Below, piece after piece: positions 8,255 through 17,439 of a stretch of 47,682 nt of DNA (position 1 is its first letter; every line of letters begins with the position of its first letter). The stretch covers positions 1 through 47,682 of the forward strand of contig JAYWHK010000282.1 in the NCBI GenBank assembly GCA_043777755.1, read 5' to 3'. The DNA is from CANHEE01 sp043777755. GTDB taxonomy: Bacteria > Bacteroidota > Bacteroidia > Chitinophagales > Saprospiraceae. The notes below the pieces were generated by a model that saw nothing but the letters and a program-made list of their open reading frames with translations, ran no database searches and was not told the origin of the DNA. Both the position numbers and the translations under genes were made by a program.

Positions 8255-8447
8255 ACTATTTACCTTTACTTCTTTTTATAAACAAAAATTGCAACTATTT
8301 AGCATGATAAAAAAATCGAAGATTTTTTACTCTTTACCACGGAGAAACGGAGGTCACTGAGGAAAAAATTAGCCTTTGGCTAACTTTTTTTTCAAACTCT
8401 GTGTTCTCCGTTCCTCCGTGGTAAGAATTGTAAAACTGGTAAATAGT
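8255..8447. repeat. Nested palindrome between divergent genes
   Basis: Outer arms AACTATTTACC (8255-8265) and GGTAAATAGTT (8437-8447) enclose a second pair of about 28 bp (8334-8361 and 8397-8424). The second pair is built on TTACCACGGAG-AACGGAG and imperfectly matched. In the centre, TTAGCC and GGCTAA (8369-8383) form a small hairpin followed by eight T. The whole element occupies most of the gap between the nucleotidyltransferase gene and moaC. I see no ORF in it. Confidence 0.7.
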
Positions 8448-8482
8448 TAACAAAATTATTTATAAAAAATTCCAAGCAAAAA

Positions 8483-8989
8483 ATGGATTTTACACACCTC
8501 GACCAAAAAGGTCAAGTAACGATGGTTAATGTTGCTGAAAAAAAAATAACACATCGGACAGCAACAGCCCGAAGCATTGTGGTTTTACCAACGGCTGTTT
8601 TGGAAAAATTAGTGGAAGGTGACATTCAAACCAAGAAAGGTTCTGTCTTTCAAACTGCAATTATTGCAGGTATTATGGCAAGTAAAAAAACAGGTGATTT
8701 GATTCCACTTTGTCATCCATTGGGTTTAGAAAATTGTCATATCACGCTGTCTTTCAATGATTTGCAAGAATTAATTATTGATTGTACCACCAGTGTAACT
8801 GCCAAAACAGGCGTTGAAATGGAAGCACTCGTTGGTGCATCAATTGCTGCTTTGACGGTCTATGATATGTGTAAAGCAATGAGCCACGATATTGTGATTA
8901 AAGAAACCAAATTAATGGCAAAAACAGGTGGGAAAAGGGATTTTGAGCGAGTGCAAAACTTGGTGTACACAACTGATATTGGTGATTAG
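8483..8989 (+). CDS. moaC: Cyclic pyranopterin monophosphate synthase MoaC
   Basis: The 168-residue protein starts with the typical FTHLDQKGQVTMVNVAEK and contains the KTGDLIPLCHPL and MEALVGASIAALTVYDMCKA segments of MoaC. MoaC converts the GTP-derived 3',8-cyclic intermediate made by MoaA into cyclic pyranopterin monophosphate, the first stage of molybdenum cofactor synthesis. No other moa/mog gene is adjacent. The last five codons and the stop (TDIGD) overlap the start of a 51-bp dispersed repeat, so the repeat supplies the C-terminus. Confidence 0.93.
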   Translation: MDFTHLDQKGQVTMVNVAEKKITHRTATARSIVVLPTAVLEKLVEGDIQTKKGSVFQTAIIAGIMASKKTGDLIPLCHPLGLENCHITLSFNDLQELIIDCTTSVTAKTGVEMEALVGASIAALTVYDMCKAMSHDIVIKETKLMAKTGGKRDFERVQNLVYTTDIGD

Positions 8990-9037
8990 ATATTAAAGAT
9001 ATTGCAAACGCTTGGTGTTCAATATCAGTTGTGTATA
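8966..9037. repeat. 51-bp dispersed repeat, copy 2, within an inverted repeat at the moaC 3' end
   Basis: The 8975-9025 segment repeats 8087-8137. It is bracketed by a 15-bp inverted repeat, TACACAACTGATATT and its complement, so the 3' end of the moaC message can fold back. The left half lies within the moaC coding sequence. Confidence 0.7.
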
Positions 9038-9076
9038 TTTGCCAAGTAAGCTGTAATAATTGAAAAATTGGAAAAA

Positions 9077-9631
9077 CTACTTTTTTTCTGCAACTTCCCA
9101 CTGCAACCTGTCCAAAAATTCATCAATCATTTGTTCAAATTCTATTAATTCTGGCGGGCAGTCATAATTATTGGCAATTCTTTTTTCAATCTTTCCATCA
9201 TTGTAAATGGTATGCGTATAAGGCAAATCGGCAATCATATTCTTCGGGTCTATCGGATAACGGTTTTCCATTCTGACGTAACCTATATTGCGGGCTTTTG
9301 CAATCAATTTTTCGAGTTCGCTGGGAGCGAAACGTGCAAGATACAAACCTTCTTTATCTGTGTATTTTTTACCGTTGTACGTAGCTGTTCCATCAGAAAG
9401 TATTTGCGCTTCGTAAGAAGGGCATTTGCCAAAACAAGCTGTTCTACGGATGCCAAACATGGTGTACGTTTTGTCGGCAGGCACTGTTGTGATAGGCGTT
9501 GTTGGAACTTCTTCTATTTTGGGCGTTGTTGATTTTGTGACATCGTTTTGCGTTGCGGTACTTGTTGTCTTTTTGCTACAAGCTGAAAACAAAAACATAG
9601 ATAAAGCAAAAATAATTGATAAATTTTTCAT
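9077..9631 (-). CDS. DUF6438-type lipoprotein
   Basis: The 184-residue protein has a lipoprotein signal peptide ending in LFSAC, with the modified cysteine at about residue 18. A Ser/Thr/Pro-rich linker follows. The domain contains RTACFGKCPSYEAQILSDG, TATYNG and a YVRMENRYP segment that I associate with DUF6438. This domain is common in Bacteroidota lipoproteins and has no known function. The protein should sit in the outer or inner membrane facing the periplasm. It has its own transcript: the neighbours are convergent moaC and, upstream, a long non-coding stretch. Confidence 0.75.
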   Translation of the reverse strand: MKNLSIIFALSMFLFSACSKKTTSTATQNDVTKSTTPKIEEVPTTPITTVPADKTYTMFGIRRTACFGKCPSYEAQILSDGTATYNGKKYTDKEGLYLARFAPSELEKLIAKARNIGYVRMENRYPIDPKNMIADLPYTHTIYNDGKIEKRIANNYDCPPELIEFEQMIDEFLDRLQWEVAEKK

Positions 9632-9838
9632 AATTGAATTTCTTTTTTATTTTTTTATAAAATAATTGAAGTATTTTTAATCTTCTTTATAACGCAATAT
9701 TTGATTTTTTCTTGTAAAAATCAAATAAATACAAGTATATACATGGATTTTTAACCTTTTTTAACCAAATAATATTTGTACTTACAAGTGTTTTTCTGAA
9801 AAAAAACAGAATTGTGACATATTTTTTGCGAAATAAAC

Positions 9839-9869
9839 TTGCATATTACAAAAATCTCCTTTATATTTG
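9839..9869 (+). promoter_or_regulatory. Full Bacteroidota promoter in front of a non-coding transcript
   Basis: TTG at 9839-9841 is followed by a 20-bp spacer and TATATTTG at 9862-9869. This fits the TTTG/TTG - N19-20 - TAnnTTTG consensus of the Bacteroidota housekeeping sigma factor. There is no ORF of useful length in the 130 bp behind it. Confidence 0.75.
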
Positions 9870-9872
9870 TAT

Positions 9873-10001
9873 CATTAAACAATGTGACATTGTAAGTTGT
9901 GACATTAGTTTTAAAGATTATTTGATTTTAAGAACTTGGTTTTCATATCACTTTTTGGTTTTTACCTTCGACGGACTGGCGGGTCCTCGAAGGTTTTTTT
10001 A
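9873..10001 (+). ncRNA. Candidate small RNA (about 125-130 nt)
   Basis: A consensus promoter (9839-9869) and a strong terminator hairpin (9964-9994 followed by a run of T) bracket about 125 bp with no credible ORF: the only in-phase ATG is followed at once by TGA. The AT-rich body contains two TGTGACATT motifs near the 5' end (9883-9906). The terminator stem is ACCTTCGA with its complement, then GGAC with GTCC, around a 6-nt loop. It points towards, but ends before, the convergent amidohydrolase gene. I infer an independent small regulatory RNA. I do not recognise a known family; a 6S RNA would normally be longer and differently folded. Confidence 0.55.
9964..10001 (+). terminator. Rho-independent terminator of the candidate small RNA
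   Basis: An 8-bp stem, a bulged C and a further 4-bp stem enclose a 6-nt loop; a run of seven T follows, then A and seven more T. The orientation is plus strand only, since the complementary side has no T-run. Confidence 0.85.
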
Positions 10002-10010
10002 TTTTTTTAC

Positions 10011-10058
10011 TAAGTAGTTGGGCTAAAATAACCACGTTTATTTCTATACGCCTACTTA
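10011..10058. mobile_element. 48-bp palindromic element, copy 1
   Basis: The ends are inverted (TAAGTAG and CTACTTA), with an inner pair AAAATAA/TTATTT. A second copy with 43 of 48 bases identical lies at 24473-24520 next to the Rpn nuclease gene. The size and termini suggest a short MITE- or REP-like element. It sits 8 bp from the stop of the amidohydrolase gene. Confidence 0.6.
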
Positions 10059-10066
10059 TAAGAAAA

Positions 10067-11626
10067 TTACATTTTTTCACCATTAACAAACACATCTAAG
10101 ACCTCAATTGTCAGAATTTCACTCTTTTCTACTTTCAAAGGGTTTTTATTTAGTACTATCAAATCTGCATATTTTCCAGCTTCAATACTCCCTGTCCAAG
10201 CATCTGTTTTCAGAGATCTTGCGGCGCCCAAGGTGTAAGCATAAAGTGCCTCGCTAATACTTATCGCTTCTTTTTTTGCAATAATTTCTCCCGAAGCGGT
10301 GCTTCTTGTGACAGCATTATGGATACTCTGAAAAGGGTTTAGATTTTTGACCACGGGCGCATCTGTTGAAAATGCCAAATCAATCCCAGCTTTCAATATG
10401 CTTTTGTACGGATAGCACAAATCAAGATAGCTTTCATCAAGGTATTGTATGAAATTTTTACCCAGCTCTTCTAAAAAAACAGGTTGTGAAACAATAAATG
10501 TTCTGCTTTTTTTGATTCTTTTGAGTTGTATCGCATCAGGCAAACCCAAATGCTCAATTCTATTTCGGAATCCAAATTGCTCAAAAAGTCTTTCATAAAC
10601 ATCTAAAACAAGGTCAATTGCCTCATCGCCAATAGCGTGCGTTGCAATCCTAAATCCCTTCTCCTGCGCTTCTGCCGCCCAAAGATAAAAAGATTCTGCG
10701 GAAAGTCGCATAATCCCTTTTGAAATACCATCATTATACGTTCTTCGCAAGGCAGCGGTTTTTCCACTCAGTCCGCCATCAGCAAAAAACTTTACAGTAT
10801 CGACTTGCAACATTGGCGAGCGATGCCATTTGGGAATAGGCAAGGTGTTTGCACCGCCATCAGGCAAACGAACAGGAATGGCATTGGTGCGGATTGGTAA
10901 CTGCTTTTCGTTTTGTAGTTGGTGATAAACCTCTAACAAATCGGGCATTACAGCAGGGTCGCAAGCACTCGTTACACCAAGTTTTATCAATGCTTGGTAA
11001 GCTGCACGAAGCATCGTTTTGTACTCAGCGTTGGTGTAAGGTGCTAAGATTTTTTGCGCCAAACCTTGTGCTGTTTCATAGAGTGTACCTGTTTCTAAAT
11101 CCGTTTTACCACCATTTATCTCAAATGCAATTCCTTGATTTTCAATTGTTTGCAATGTAAAAGAGTTGACGACGGTGATATGAGCGCAAGTTCTTTGCAC
11201 AATAATTGGTTTTTCAATACCAAGTGAATCCAAATCTTTTTTTGTAAGCATCCGCTGTTCTAAAAGATTACTTTCGTTAAAACCACGAGCGTTGATGTAC
11301 GAATTGTCAGGATTTTTTTTGTGAAAATCTTTTATTTTTTCTAAAATTTCGTCAATACTTTTTGAGCCACGCAAGTCAAGCGTAAAAGTCAATAAATTAC
11401 CTACTTTCCATAGGTGAATGTGTGCATCAATGAAACCAGGCATGAGCGTTTTGCCTTGCAAATCAACATAATGTGTCTGCGAAGTAATCAAATCCTTCAT
11501 ATTCTCGATTCTTCCGACCGCTAATATTTTTTCATTTTCTACAAAAACAGCCTCTACGTAGGGCTGATTTGGATTTTGAGTCAGGATAATTCCATTAAAA
11601 AATAAGGTGCTGCTTATAGTTGTCAT
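10067..11626 (-). CDS. Metal-dependent amidohydrolase (YtcJ-like)
   Basis: The 519-residue protein has the amidohydrolase-superfamily metal site DAHIH (H69, H71), a RIATHAIGDEAIDL motif in the middle and FSTDAPV near residue 420. The N- and C-terminal strands form the usual composite beta-sandwich (GKTLMPGFID; GKYADLIVLNKNPL). The closest described group is COG1574 (YtcJ/NfdA-like), which hydrolyses N-substituted amides or formamides. The substrate is unknown. There is no signal peptide, so it is cytosolic. A TATCTTTG box lies 21 bp upstream of the start codon and supports it. Confidence 0.85.
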   Translation of the reverse strand: MTTISSTLFFNGIILTQNPNQPYVEAVFVENEKILAVGRIENMKDLITSQTHYVDLQGKTLMPGFIDAHIHLWKVGNLLTFTLDLRGSKSIDEILEKIKDFHKKNPDNSYINARGFNESNLLEQRMLTKKDLDSLGIEKPIIVQRTCAHITVVNSFTLQTIENQGIAFEINGGKTDLETGTLYETAQGLAQKILAPYTNAEYKTMLRAAYQALIKLGVTSACDPAVMPDLLEVYHQLQNEKQLPIRTNAIPVRLPDGGANTLPIPKWHRSPMLQVDTVKFFADGGLSGKTAALRRTYNDGISKGIMRLSAESFYLWAAEAQEKGFRIATHAIGDEAIDLVLDVYERLFEQFGFRNRIEHLGLPDAIQLKRIKKSRTFIVSQPVFLEELGKNFIQYLDESYLDLCYPYKSILKAGIDLAFSTDAPVVKNLNPFQSIHNAVTRSTASGEIIAKKEAISISEALYAYTLGAARSLKTDAWTGSIEAGKYADLIVLNKNPLKVEKSEILTIEVLDVFVNGEKM

Positions 11627-11647
11627 GTTCTACATAAAAAATTCCCA

Positions 11648-11655
11648 CAAAGATA
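11648..11655 (-). promoter_or_regulatory. -7 box of the amidohydrolase gene
   Basis: The minus strand reads TATCTTTG, matching TAnnTTTG, 21 bp before the ATG. No good TTG is found 19-20 bp further upstream. Confidence 0.6.
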
Positions 11656-11766
11656 ATTATAAACTTATAAATTATCTTTTTTATCGCCTATTCAATACTT
11701 TTTTACGAATAAAAAAAATTTGTAGAAATATTATCTTGCATAGGTCACTATGACGACCACTAAAAT

Positions 11767-11801
11767 AAAAGCCGCTTCGCATCTCCTGCAAAGCGGCTTT
11801 T
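11767..11801 (-). terminator. Repeated hairpin terminator, copy D (3' of the amylase gene)
   Basis: AAAAGCCGCTT pairs with AAGCGGCTTTT across a 13-nt loop that itself contains GCA/TGC. It lies 21 bp behind the amylase stop and is followed by TATTTTA on the minus strand. Three more copies (17622, 18475, 19361) share almost the same sequence, this one in the opposite orientation to copies B and C. Confidence 0.85.
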
Positions 11802-11822
11802 GTTATTTATTTCTAAAAAAAC

Positions 11823-14800
11823 CTATTTTAATTTTGTAATTCTTTTTGTTACAAATCCATCAGCACTTTCCAAACGAAGCAAATAAATCGCATTTGGCAA
11901 TTGACTCATGTCAATTTGGCGAACATCTCCTTTGAGTTTTTGCAATAATCGACCTTTGTCATCAAAAAGTTGGATATTGCTCAATGAAAACTCGCCTTTG
12001 ATGTTTATTTGTACAAAATCTTCTGTTGGATTCGGGAAAACACTAATCGCTTTTGCCAAATTTTGGTCTTCCAAACCAACACTACTGCTGACTGTAAAAC
12101 ACTTGATTTGTCCGCAATTAACCGCATCTAAAATCGTAACACAATACTGACCAACTGCCAGATTGTTCAAATCTTCGCTCGTTGCACCATTTGTCCATTG
12201 ATAAGAAATAGGTTGAACACCGCCTGTAACCGTTAAGTTGATTGCACCATTATTGCCGTTGTTGGCTGCGCTGATTTGTTCACTTGCTGTAAGCGGAACA
12301 GCTGCTGCCAAATTCAAAGGCAAGGCATTGTTTGATTTACAAGCAAAAGCATCTGTTACTGTGACATTCACCGTTGCTGGTGTGTTGTAAAATACAGTAC
12401 CTGCGTTCAACGTCGAACCACTCCATTCATATTGAAATGCAGAAATACCACCCGTAATGTTTGCAGTAACGCTTGCTGTGTTACAAGTGTAATTTGGTGT
12501 CAATGAAATGGTCATTTTAGGAGAAACACTCAATATCGCTGTATCTCTACCAATACATCCTGCACTATTGATGGCAGCTACATAATACGTACCAGCATTG
12601 CTTGGCAAAACATTGTTAAAAGTAATATTTTGCGAAGAAGAATTGAATACACCATTGTTTGTCCAACTGTAACTCACTGAATTGGTGTTTGTTACGATTG
12701 CATTAAGCGTAGCGATTGAACCTTGACAAACTTTTACATCATTTGCTTTTACGTCTGGTGCAGCCGAAATCACCACTTGTACAGAAGCCGCAGATTTACA
12801 ACCTTGCGCATTGCTGACAGTCACTTGATAGTTTCCTGCGGCAGACGTTGTGATGCTATTGCTTGTACTTCCATTGTTCCATAAGTAGTTATTTTGTGTT
12901 GAAATCGCTGTCAAAGTTGTCGTTCCGCCATCACAAATAACCGCATTTCCAGCAATACTCACTTGTGGAACATTCGGGCTTTGGTAAATGGTTGCTAAAA
13001 ATTGTTGGCTACAACCTTGTGTCGTCGTTGCAGTTAGCGTATAAACACCAGGATTTACTACTGTTGGAGTCAATACATTTGCCGTAAAATTATTAGGGCC
13101 TGTCCAAGTACTTGCGCTTAACATACTTGGCGATGTCGCATTGATATTAAGGCTTGATTGAATACAATCCAAAGTATCATTAATGATAAAAATAACGGGT
13201 TGTTGTCCAAGGGTAACTGTTTGTGACGCAACACCTGTACAACCATTTGCAGCGGTAACGGTAACGGTATAAGTTCCAGCGGCATTGATGCTTTTATTTT
13301 TGGCTGTTCCACCGCCACTCCAAACATAACTGTTGTACGTTTGCCCAACAGACAAAACAGTATTTGTGCCATTACAAAGTGTTGCAGAACCTTGAATTGT
13401 TGGTGTCGGAGCAGCGTTGTCAGTAGTTACAATTACCGCTGCTGTTCCTTTACAACCATTTGAACCTGTGGCAGTTACGCTGTATGTTCCGCTTGCCGTT
13501 ACGATTGGATTTTGTAAATTAGAAGAAAAATTATTAGGACCCGCCCATTGGTATGTTGCGCCACTTGGCGTAGCATTTGCGCTCAATGTCAATGATATTT
13601 GACTACAAGTAATTGTGCCACCCGTAGCGGTTACGCTTGTAGGCGTTGAGTTGGCTGTTACTGTAATTGATTTTGAAGAGGAGCAGCCGTTTCCTGTAAC
13701 GGTCACATTGTATGTACCAGCTTGATTTACAGTGGCTTGTGCGCTTGTTGCACCAGCCGTAATGCCATTTCCAGACCAATTAAAAGTCAAAGGTGCAGCT
13801 CCTGTTGAGCTACTTGCATCTAACACCAAATTGGAATTTGCACAAGAAATAATAGGATTTTGATTGGCAAAATTAACCGTTGGAAGCGGTGTTGAAGTTA
13901 GTGTTTGGCTTGAACTTGCTTTACAACCGTTTGCGTCTGTCACCGTAACACTGTAGTTTCCACCAGTATTTACGCTGATGTTGTTAGCCGTTGAATTGTT
14001 GCTCCAAAGGTAACTTGCATAACTTTGCCCAATGGACAAAATCGTAGAAGTTCCACTACAAAAAGAAGTATTTCCTTGGATTGTTGGCGGAACAAGTGCG
14101 CCTGTTCCTGTAACAATGGCAGCAGCTACGGCAGTACAACCATTTGAACCTGTGGCAGTTACGCTGTATGTTCCAGCTCCAATCACAACTGGATTTTGTA
14201 AAGTAGAAGAAAAATTATTAGGACCCGCCCATTGATAGGTTGCACCGTTTGGTGTAGCACTTGCACTCAATGCCAAAGACGGATTGCTACAAGTAACTGT
14301 TCCGCCAACAGCCGAAACGCTCGTTGGTGTTGTATTGCTCGCAACGCTAATTTGTTTTGTTGCAAAACAACCATTGGCATTGTCTGTTACTTTCACGGTG
14401 AACGTACCAGCCTGATTTACAGTAGCTTGCGCTGTTGTTGCGCCAACTGTAATCCCTGTTCCTGTCCAAAGATAACTCAAAGTTCCTGTTCCTGTCGAAG
14501 CACTTGCATTGAGTGTAACATTTGGATTGGCACAAGTCAAAGTTGGATTTTGATTAGAAATAACAGCATTTGGAACTGTTGTATTTGACGTTAAATTATA
14601 TGAACTCGTTGATGTACAGCCATTTGTATTGTCTGTAACGCTCAAACTATATGTTCCTGTTTGATTCACACTTGTTGAACTTGTATTTGAACCATTCGAC
14701 CACAAATAAGTATAATTGGCTGAAGTATTTTGAGGTGTCAAAGTAGCATTTGTATTGCTACAAGTCAGTGTATTAGAGGCTTGAATTTGCGATGGCGGAG

Positions 14801-17237
14801 CTGTTTGATTTGCTCCAATATTGACCGTTAATGTTTTTTTACAGTTTTTAGAATCGGTAGCAGTTACCGTATATAAACCACTATTTACTGCACTTACGGT
14901 AGCGTTTGTTTGTCCATTTGACCACAAATAAGAAAAAGGACTTGTTCCACCTGTTGCTGTTGCCGTTGTAGAACCAGCGTTAGCACAAGTAACCAACTGA
15001 ATAGCACCCGTACTCACTGTAACAGAAGAAGGCTGCGTAATGGTAACAATGTAAGAACCTGTTTGCGTACCGCAAGTAGCGATGGCAGTGTATGTTCCAG
15101 CACTTAAGTTAGAAGCTGTTGCGCCAGTTTGACCATTTGACCAAAGGTAACTCATCGTACAGCCAGAACCGCCCGTTGCAGCAACTGTTGCAGCACCATT
15201 GTTGCCACCGTTGCAACTTACATTTGTTTGATTGCTCAATACAACACTAACTGGCGATGCAGCTTGACCTGATTGACGCAACCAAACAGAATAGCTTCTT
15301 GGTGGTAATTCAATGTAAATACGACCTTGCGCATCTACATTTGCTGTTGGAAAAGCTGAATTTCCAAGTAAATCAGTGAATTGCGTATTTTGAGGATTGC
15401 CTGTTCCGTTAATTTGGTGATCAACTTTTAAGGTTGTTCCAGCATAATTAATCGCAACAATTATATCACGACCACTTGCACCGCCTTTGATTTGGTAAAT
15501 CTGGGTAGTGGTCTTACTTGCGCCAGCACCAGCCGAAATATAATTAGAGCCATTCAATGTTCCAGAACCTTCTTTGTTCAAATAATCCAATTGATTTGAA
15601 CCAAAAATATGTTGTTTGTGAATATTTATAAGTTGGTCAATCTGCGACTGAAGGTTCACCGTTGGTGCATTTGGAATCGTTGTACCATAATAATCAGGAT
15701 AAAAAACACAAGGCGTTCCAACACGATTATTGGTCAAAATATAAGCGTAGGCTAATTTTGGGTCATTTTGAACAGGTTGTCCAGCATCTCTAAAATCATG
15801 GTTATTGACAAAAGTAACAGAATTAAAACCGCTTGCGCCAGCTCCTTCCACGATGCCGCTGGTATAAACATTTCGTACATCATAGCCAAAACCATCACAA
15901 GCATTTTTTAGTGCGCCACGCAATGCAAAGTCAAATACTTTGATGTTAATATTGCTTTGAGCCGAAGGAGTCATGCCACTTTGTACCGCATTGACCCAGT
16001 TTTTTAAAGTATTTGCATCAAAATCAAAACTTTCACCAACAACCATTCCTGGATTGATGCCTTGACTGTTCAAATTGTTCATCAATTGGCTGACATAACT
16101 TGCTGGAAAATGTTTTACGGCATCCATTCTAAAACCACGGATTCCGATAGTGTTCCAATTCCATTTTGTCCAATCGTTCAAAACATTTTGACAAGTGGTA
16201 TTGGCTTGTTCGTAGTCATAGAAGAAATACATTCCGTCTTGCTCGCCTGTTAGGTTGGTTGGATTTGTACCGTTTGGTTTGAAACTTTGATAATTCATCG
16301 CTCCTTGTCCGCTTGGCAAACCCGAAAAATCCGTGTAAGTTTGGTATTTTACTTCACTTATAACATCTGCATTGCGGGCTGCGCTCCACAAACCATAAGG
16401 ACGATGGTCAGAATATTGACCATTTTGATTAGAAAAATAAATAAAAAGTGTATCCGTCGGAAAAATATCATTGGCAGTCAAAGTAATTTTGAACTCATCA
16501 GTAGCACAACCACTGCCGTCTGTTGTAGCATTAAAATTCCTTCCTAATGTAATGGTATTAAAAGTTTGACTACAATCGCCACCGCCATTTGGTTCGGCTT
16601 CATTACCATCAGGAAGACTTTGCCAGCCCGTTTTTTTAGTCTGAACATATACTTTGTAAGGTTTATTGCCATAATTAGCCGTATTTCCTGTTTTTGAACT
16701 AAATTTAATGTAGTAATCACCTGCACCATTGAGCGTACCTGTTCCCAAAGGCAATACACAACGCATTCTGTCCGAAGGGAAAGGCGCACCATTGCCCGTA
16801 AAATTGGTGACGTAATTCTCTACAGCAGGGTTATTTTCCGCTCGTCCACCATCACGGTGATTATAGACAACATCGGCTACTGTCTTGATATTGTTGTTGT
16901 TATAAGTAGAAATCAGAGAATTTAAGCCAGAACGATTGCCCCAAGGACAACCATTGTTGAACTCGCCATAATCGTATAAATCTTTTGGGTCATAACCATT
17001 GGAACTATTACCAAAACTTGGTTTTGCCAAAGGAGGCAACCACATATAATTGAATTTTCCGTTCAATGCTGCTGCTTGACCTTGTAAAGTCCCAACCCAA
17101 TTCGCACCAGTGGCAGTTTTGGGATAATCCCAATACCACGCTTGCATCATAAAATCCTGTGCATGAACAAAGTTAGAAAACAGAAAAGCTAAAAATATTA
17201 GTCCATGTTTGATTTTGGAAGAAGAAAAATATTTCAT
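11823..17237 (-). CDS. Secreted GH13 alpha-amylase with SprB/Ig-like repeats and a T9SS sorting domain
   Basis: The 1804-residue protein has a signal peptide (residues 1-26, cut after VHA). A glycoside hydrolase 13 domain runs to about residue 650 and carries all four conserved regions: DVVYNH near residue 120, GFRMDAVKH with the nucleophile near 372, GESFD with the acid/base near 401 and FVNNHD near 480. About 1050 residues of SprB-like and Ig-like modules follow, each with a YLWSNG- or YQWAGPNNF-type core and a GTYSVTATGSNGC-type end. Residues 1725-1804 form the T9SS type A sorting domain (VFPNPTEDFVQINI...). It should hydrolyse alpha-1,4-glucans at the cell surface or outside. Two neighbouring modules of 228 residues are near copies. 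A TATTTTTG box lies at 17293-17300. Confidence 0.9.
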   Translation of the reverse strand: MKYFSSSKIKHGLIFLAFLFSNFVHAQDFMMQAWYWDYPKTATGANWVGTLQGQAAALNGKFNYMWLPPLAKPSFGNSSNGYDPKDLYDYGEFNNGCPWGNRSGLNSLISTYNNNNIKTVADVVYNHRDGGRAENNPAVENYVTNFTGNGAPFPSDRMRCVLPLGTGTLNGAGDYYIKFSSKTGNTANYGNKPYKVYVQTKKTGWQSLPDGNEAEPNGGGDCSQTFNTITLGRNFNATTDGSGCATDEFKITLTANDIFPTDTLFIYFSNQNGQYSDHRPYGLWSAARNADVISEVKYQTYTDFSGLPSGQGAMNYQSFKPNGTNPTNLTGEQDGMYFFYDYEQANTTCQNVLNDWTKWNWNTIGIRGFRMDAVKHFPASYVSQLMNNLNSQGINPGMVVGESFDFDANTLKNWVNAVQSGMTPSAQSNINIKVFDFALRGALKNACDGFGYDVRNVYTSGIVEGAGASGFNSVTFVNNHDFRDAGQPVQNDPKLAYAYILTNNRVGTPCVFYPDYYGTTIPNAPTVNLQSQIDQLINIHKQHIFGSNQLDYLNKEGSGTLNGSNYISAGAGASKTTTQIYQIKGGASGRDIIVAINYAGTTLKVDHQINGTGNPQNTQFTDLLGNSAFPTANVDAQGRIYIELPPRSYSVWLRQSGQAASPVSVVLSNQTNVSCNGGNNGAATVAATGGSGCTMSYLWSNGQTGATASNLSAGTYTAIATCGTQTGSYIVTITQPSSVTVSTGAIQLVTCANAGSTTATATGGTSPFSYLWSNGQTNATVSAVNSGLYTVTATDSKNCKKTLTVNIGANQTAPPSQIQASNTLTCSNTNATLTPQNTSANYTYLWSNGSNTSSTSVNQTGTYSLSVTDNTNGCTSTSSYNLTSNTTVPNAVISNQNPTLTCANPNVTLNASASTGTGTLSYLWTGTGITVGATTAQATVNQAGTFTVKVTDNANGCFATKQISVASNTTPTSVSAVGGTVTCSNPSLALSASATPNGATYQWAGPNNFSSTLQNPVVIGAGTYSVTATGSNGCTAVAAAIVTGTGALVPPTIQGNTSFCSGTSTILSIGQSYASYLWSNNSTANNISVNTGGNYSVTVTDANGCKASSSQTLTSTPLPTVNFANQNPIISCANSNLVLDASSSTGAAPLTFNWSGNGITAGATSAQATVNQAGTYNVTVTGNGCSSSKSITVTANSTPTSVTATGGTITCSQISLTLSANATPSGATYQWAGPNNFSSNLQNPIVTASGTYSVTATGSNGCKGTAAVIVTTDNAAPTPTIQGSATLCNGTNTVLSVGQTYNSYVWSGGGTAKNKSINAAGTYTVTVTAANGCTGVASQTVTLGQQPVIFIINDTLDCIQSSLNINATSPSMLSASTWTGPNNFTANVLTPTVVNPGVYTLTATTTQGCSQQFLATIYQSPNVPQVSIAGNAVICDGGTTTLTAISTQNNYLWNNGSTSNSITTSAAGNYQVTVSNAQGCKSAASVQVVISAAPDVKANDVKVCQGSIATLNAIVTNTNSVSYSWTNNGVFNSSSQNITFNNVLPSNAGTYYVAAINSAGCIGRDTAILSVSPKMTISLTPNYTCNTASVTANITGGISAFQYEWSGSTLNAGTVFYNTPATVNVTVTDAFACKSNNALPLNLAAAVPLTASEQISAANNGNNGAINLTVTGGVQPISYQWTNGATSEDLNNLAVGQYCVTILDAVNCGQIKCFTVSSSVGLEDQNLAKAISVFPNPTEDFVQINIKGEFSLSNIQLFDDKGRLLQKLKGDVRQIDMSQLPNAIYLLRLESADGFVTKRITKLK

Positions 17238-17292
17238 AATTTTAAAAAATTTTATTTGTATAAAATGGAACTTTAATTTAAAAACGCTGTCA

Positions 17293-17300
17293 CAAAAATA
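17293..17300 (-). promoter_or_regulatory. -7 box of the amylase gene
   Basis: The minus strand reads TATTTTTG (TAnnTTTG) 55 bp upstream of the ATG, leaving a leader of about 50 nt. No clear TTG element is visible. Confidence 0.5.
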
Positions 17301-17439
17301 TATATTTCTACGTTAAATGTAACACTTTTTTATAATATTTAGATAAATTTTTAAAATATATAAAAGATAATCACTTTCTTTGCTACCAAATTTAAATCTT
17401 AGTGAAAGGTTCGTGCTGCCGCTGCTGTTGCTTATGTTT

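Noticed and set aside
9814..10017. 67-codon frame over the candidate small RNA
   Set aside because: It starts upstream of the promoter box at 9839-9869, runs through the terminator hairpin and has low-complexity F/Y-rich content. It is a by-product of AT-rich DNA.
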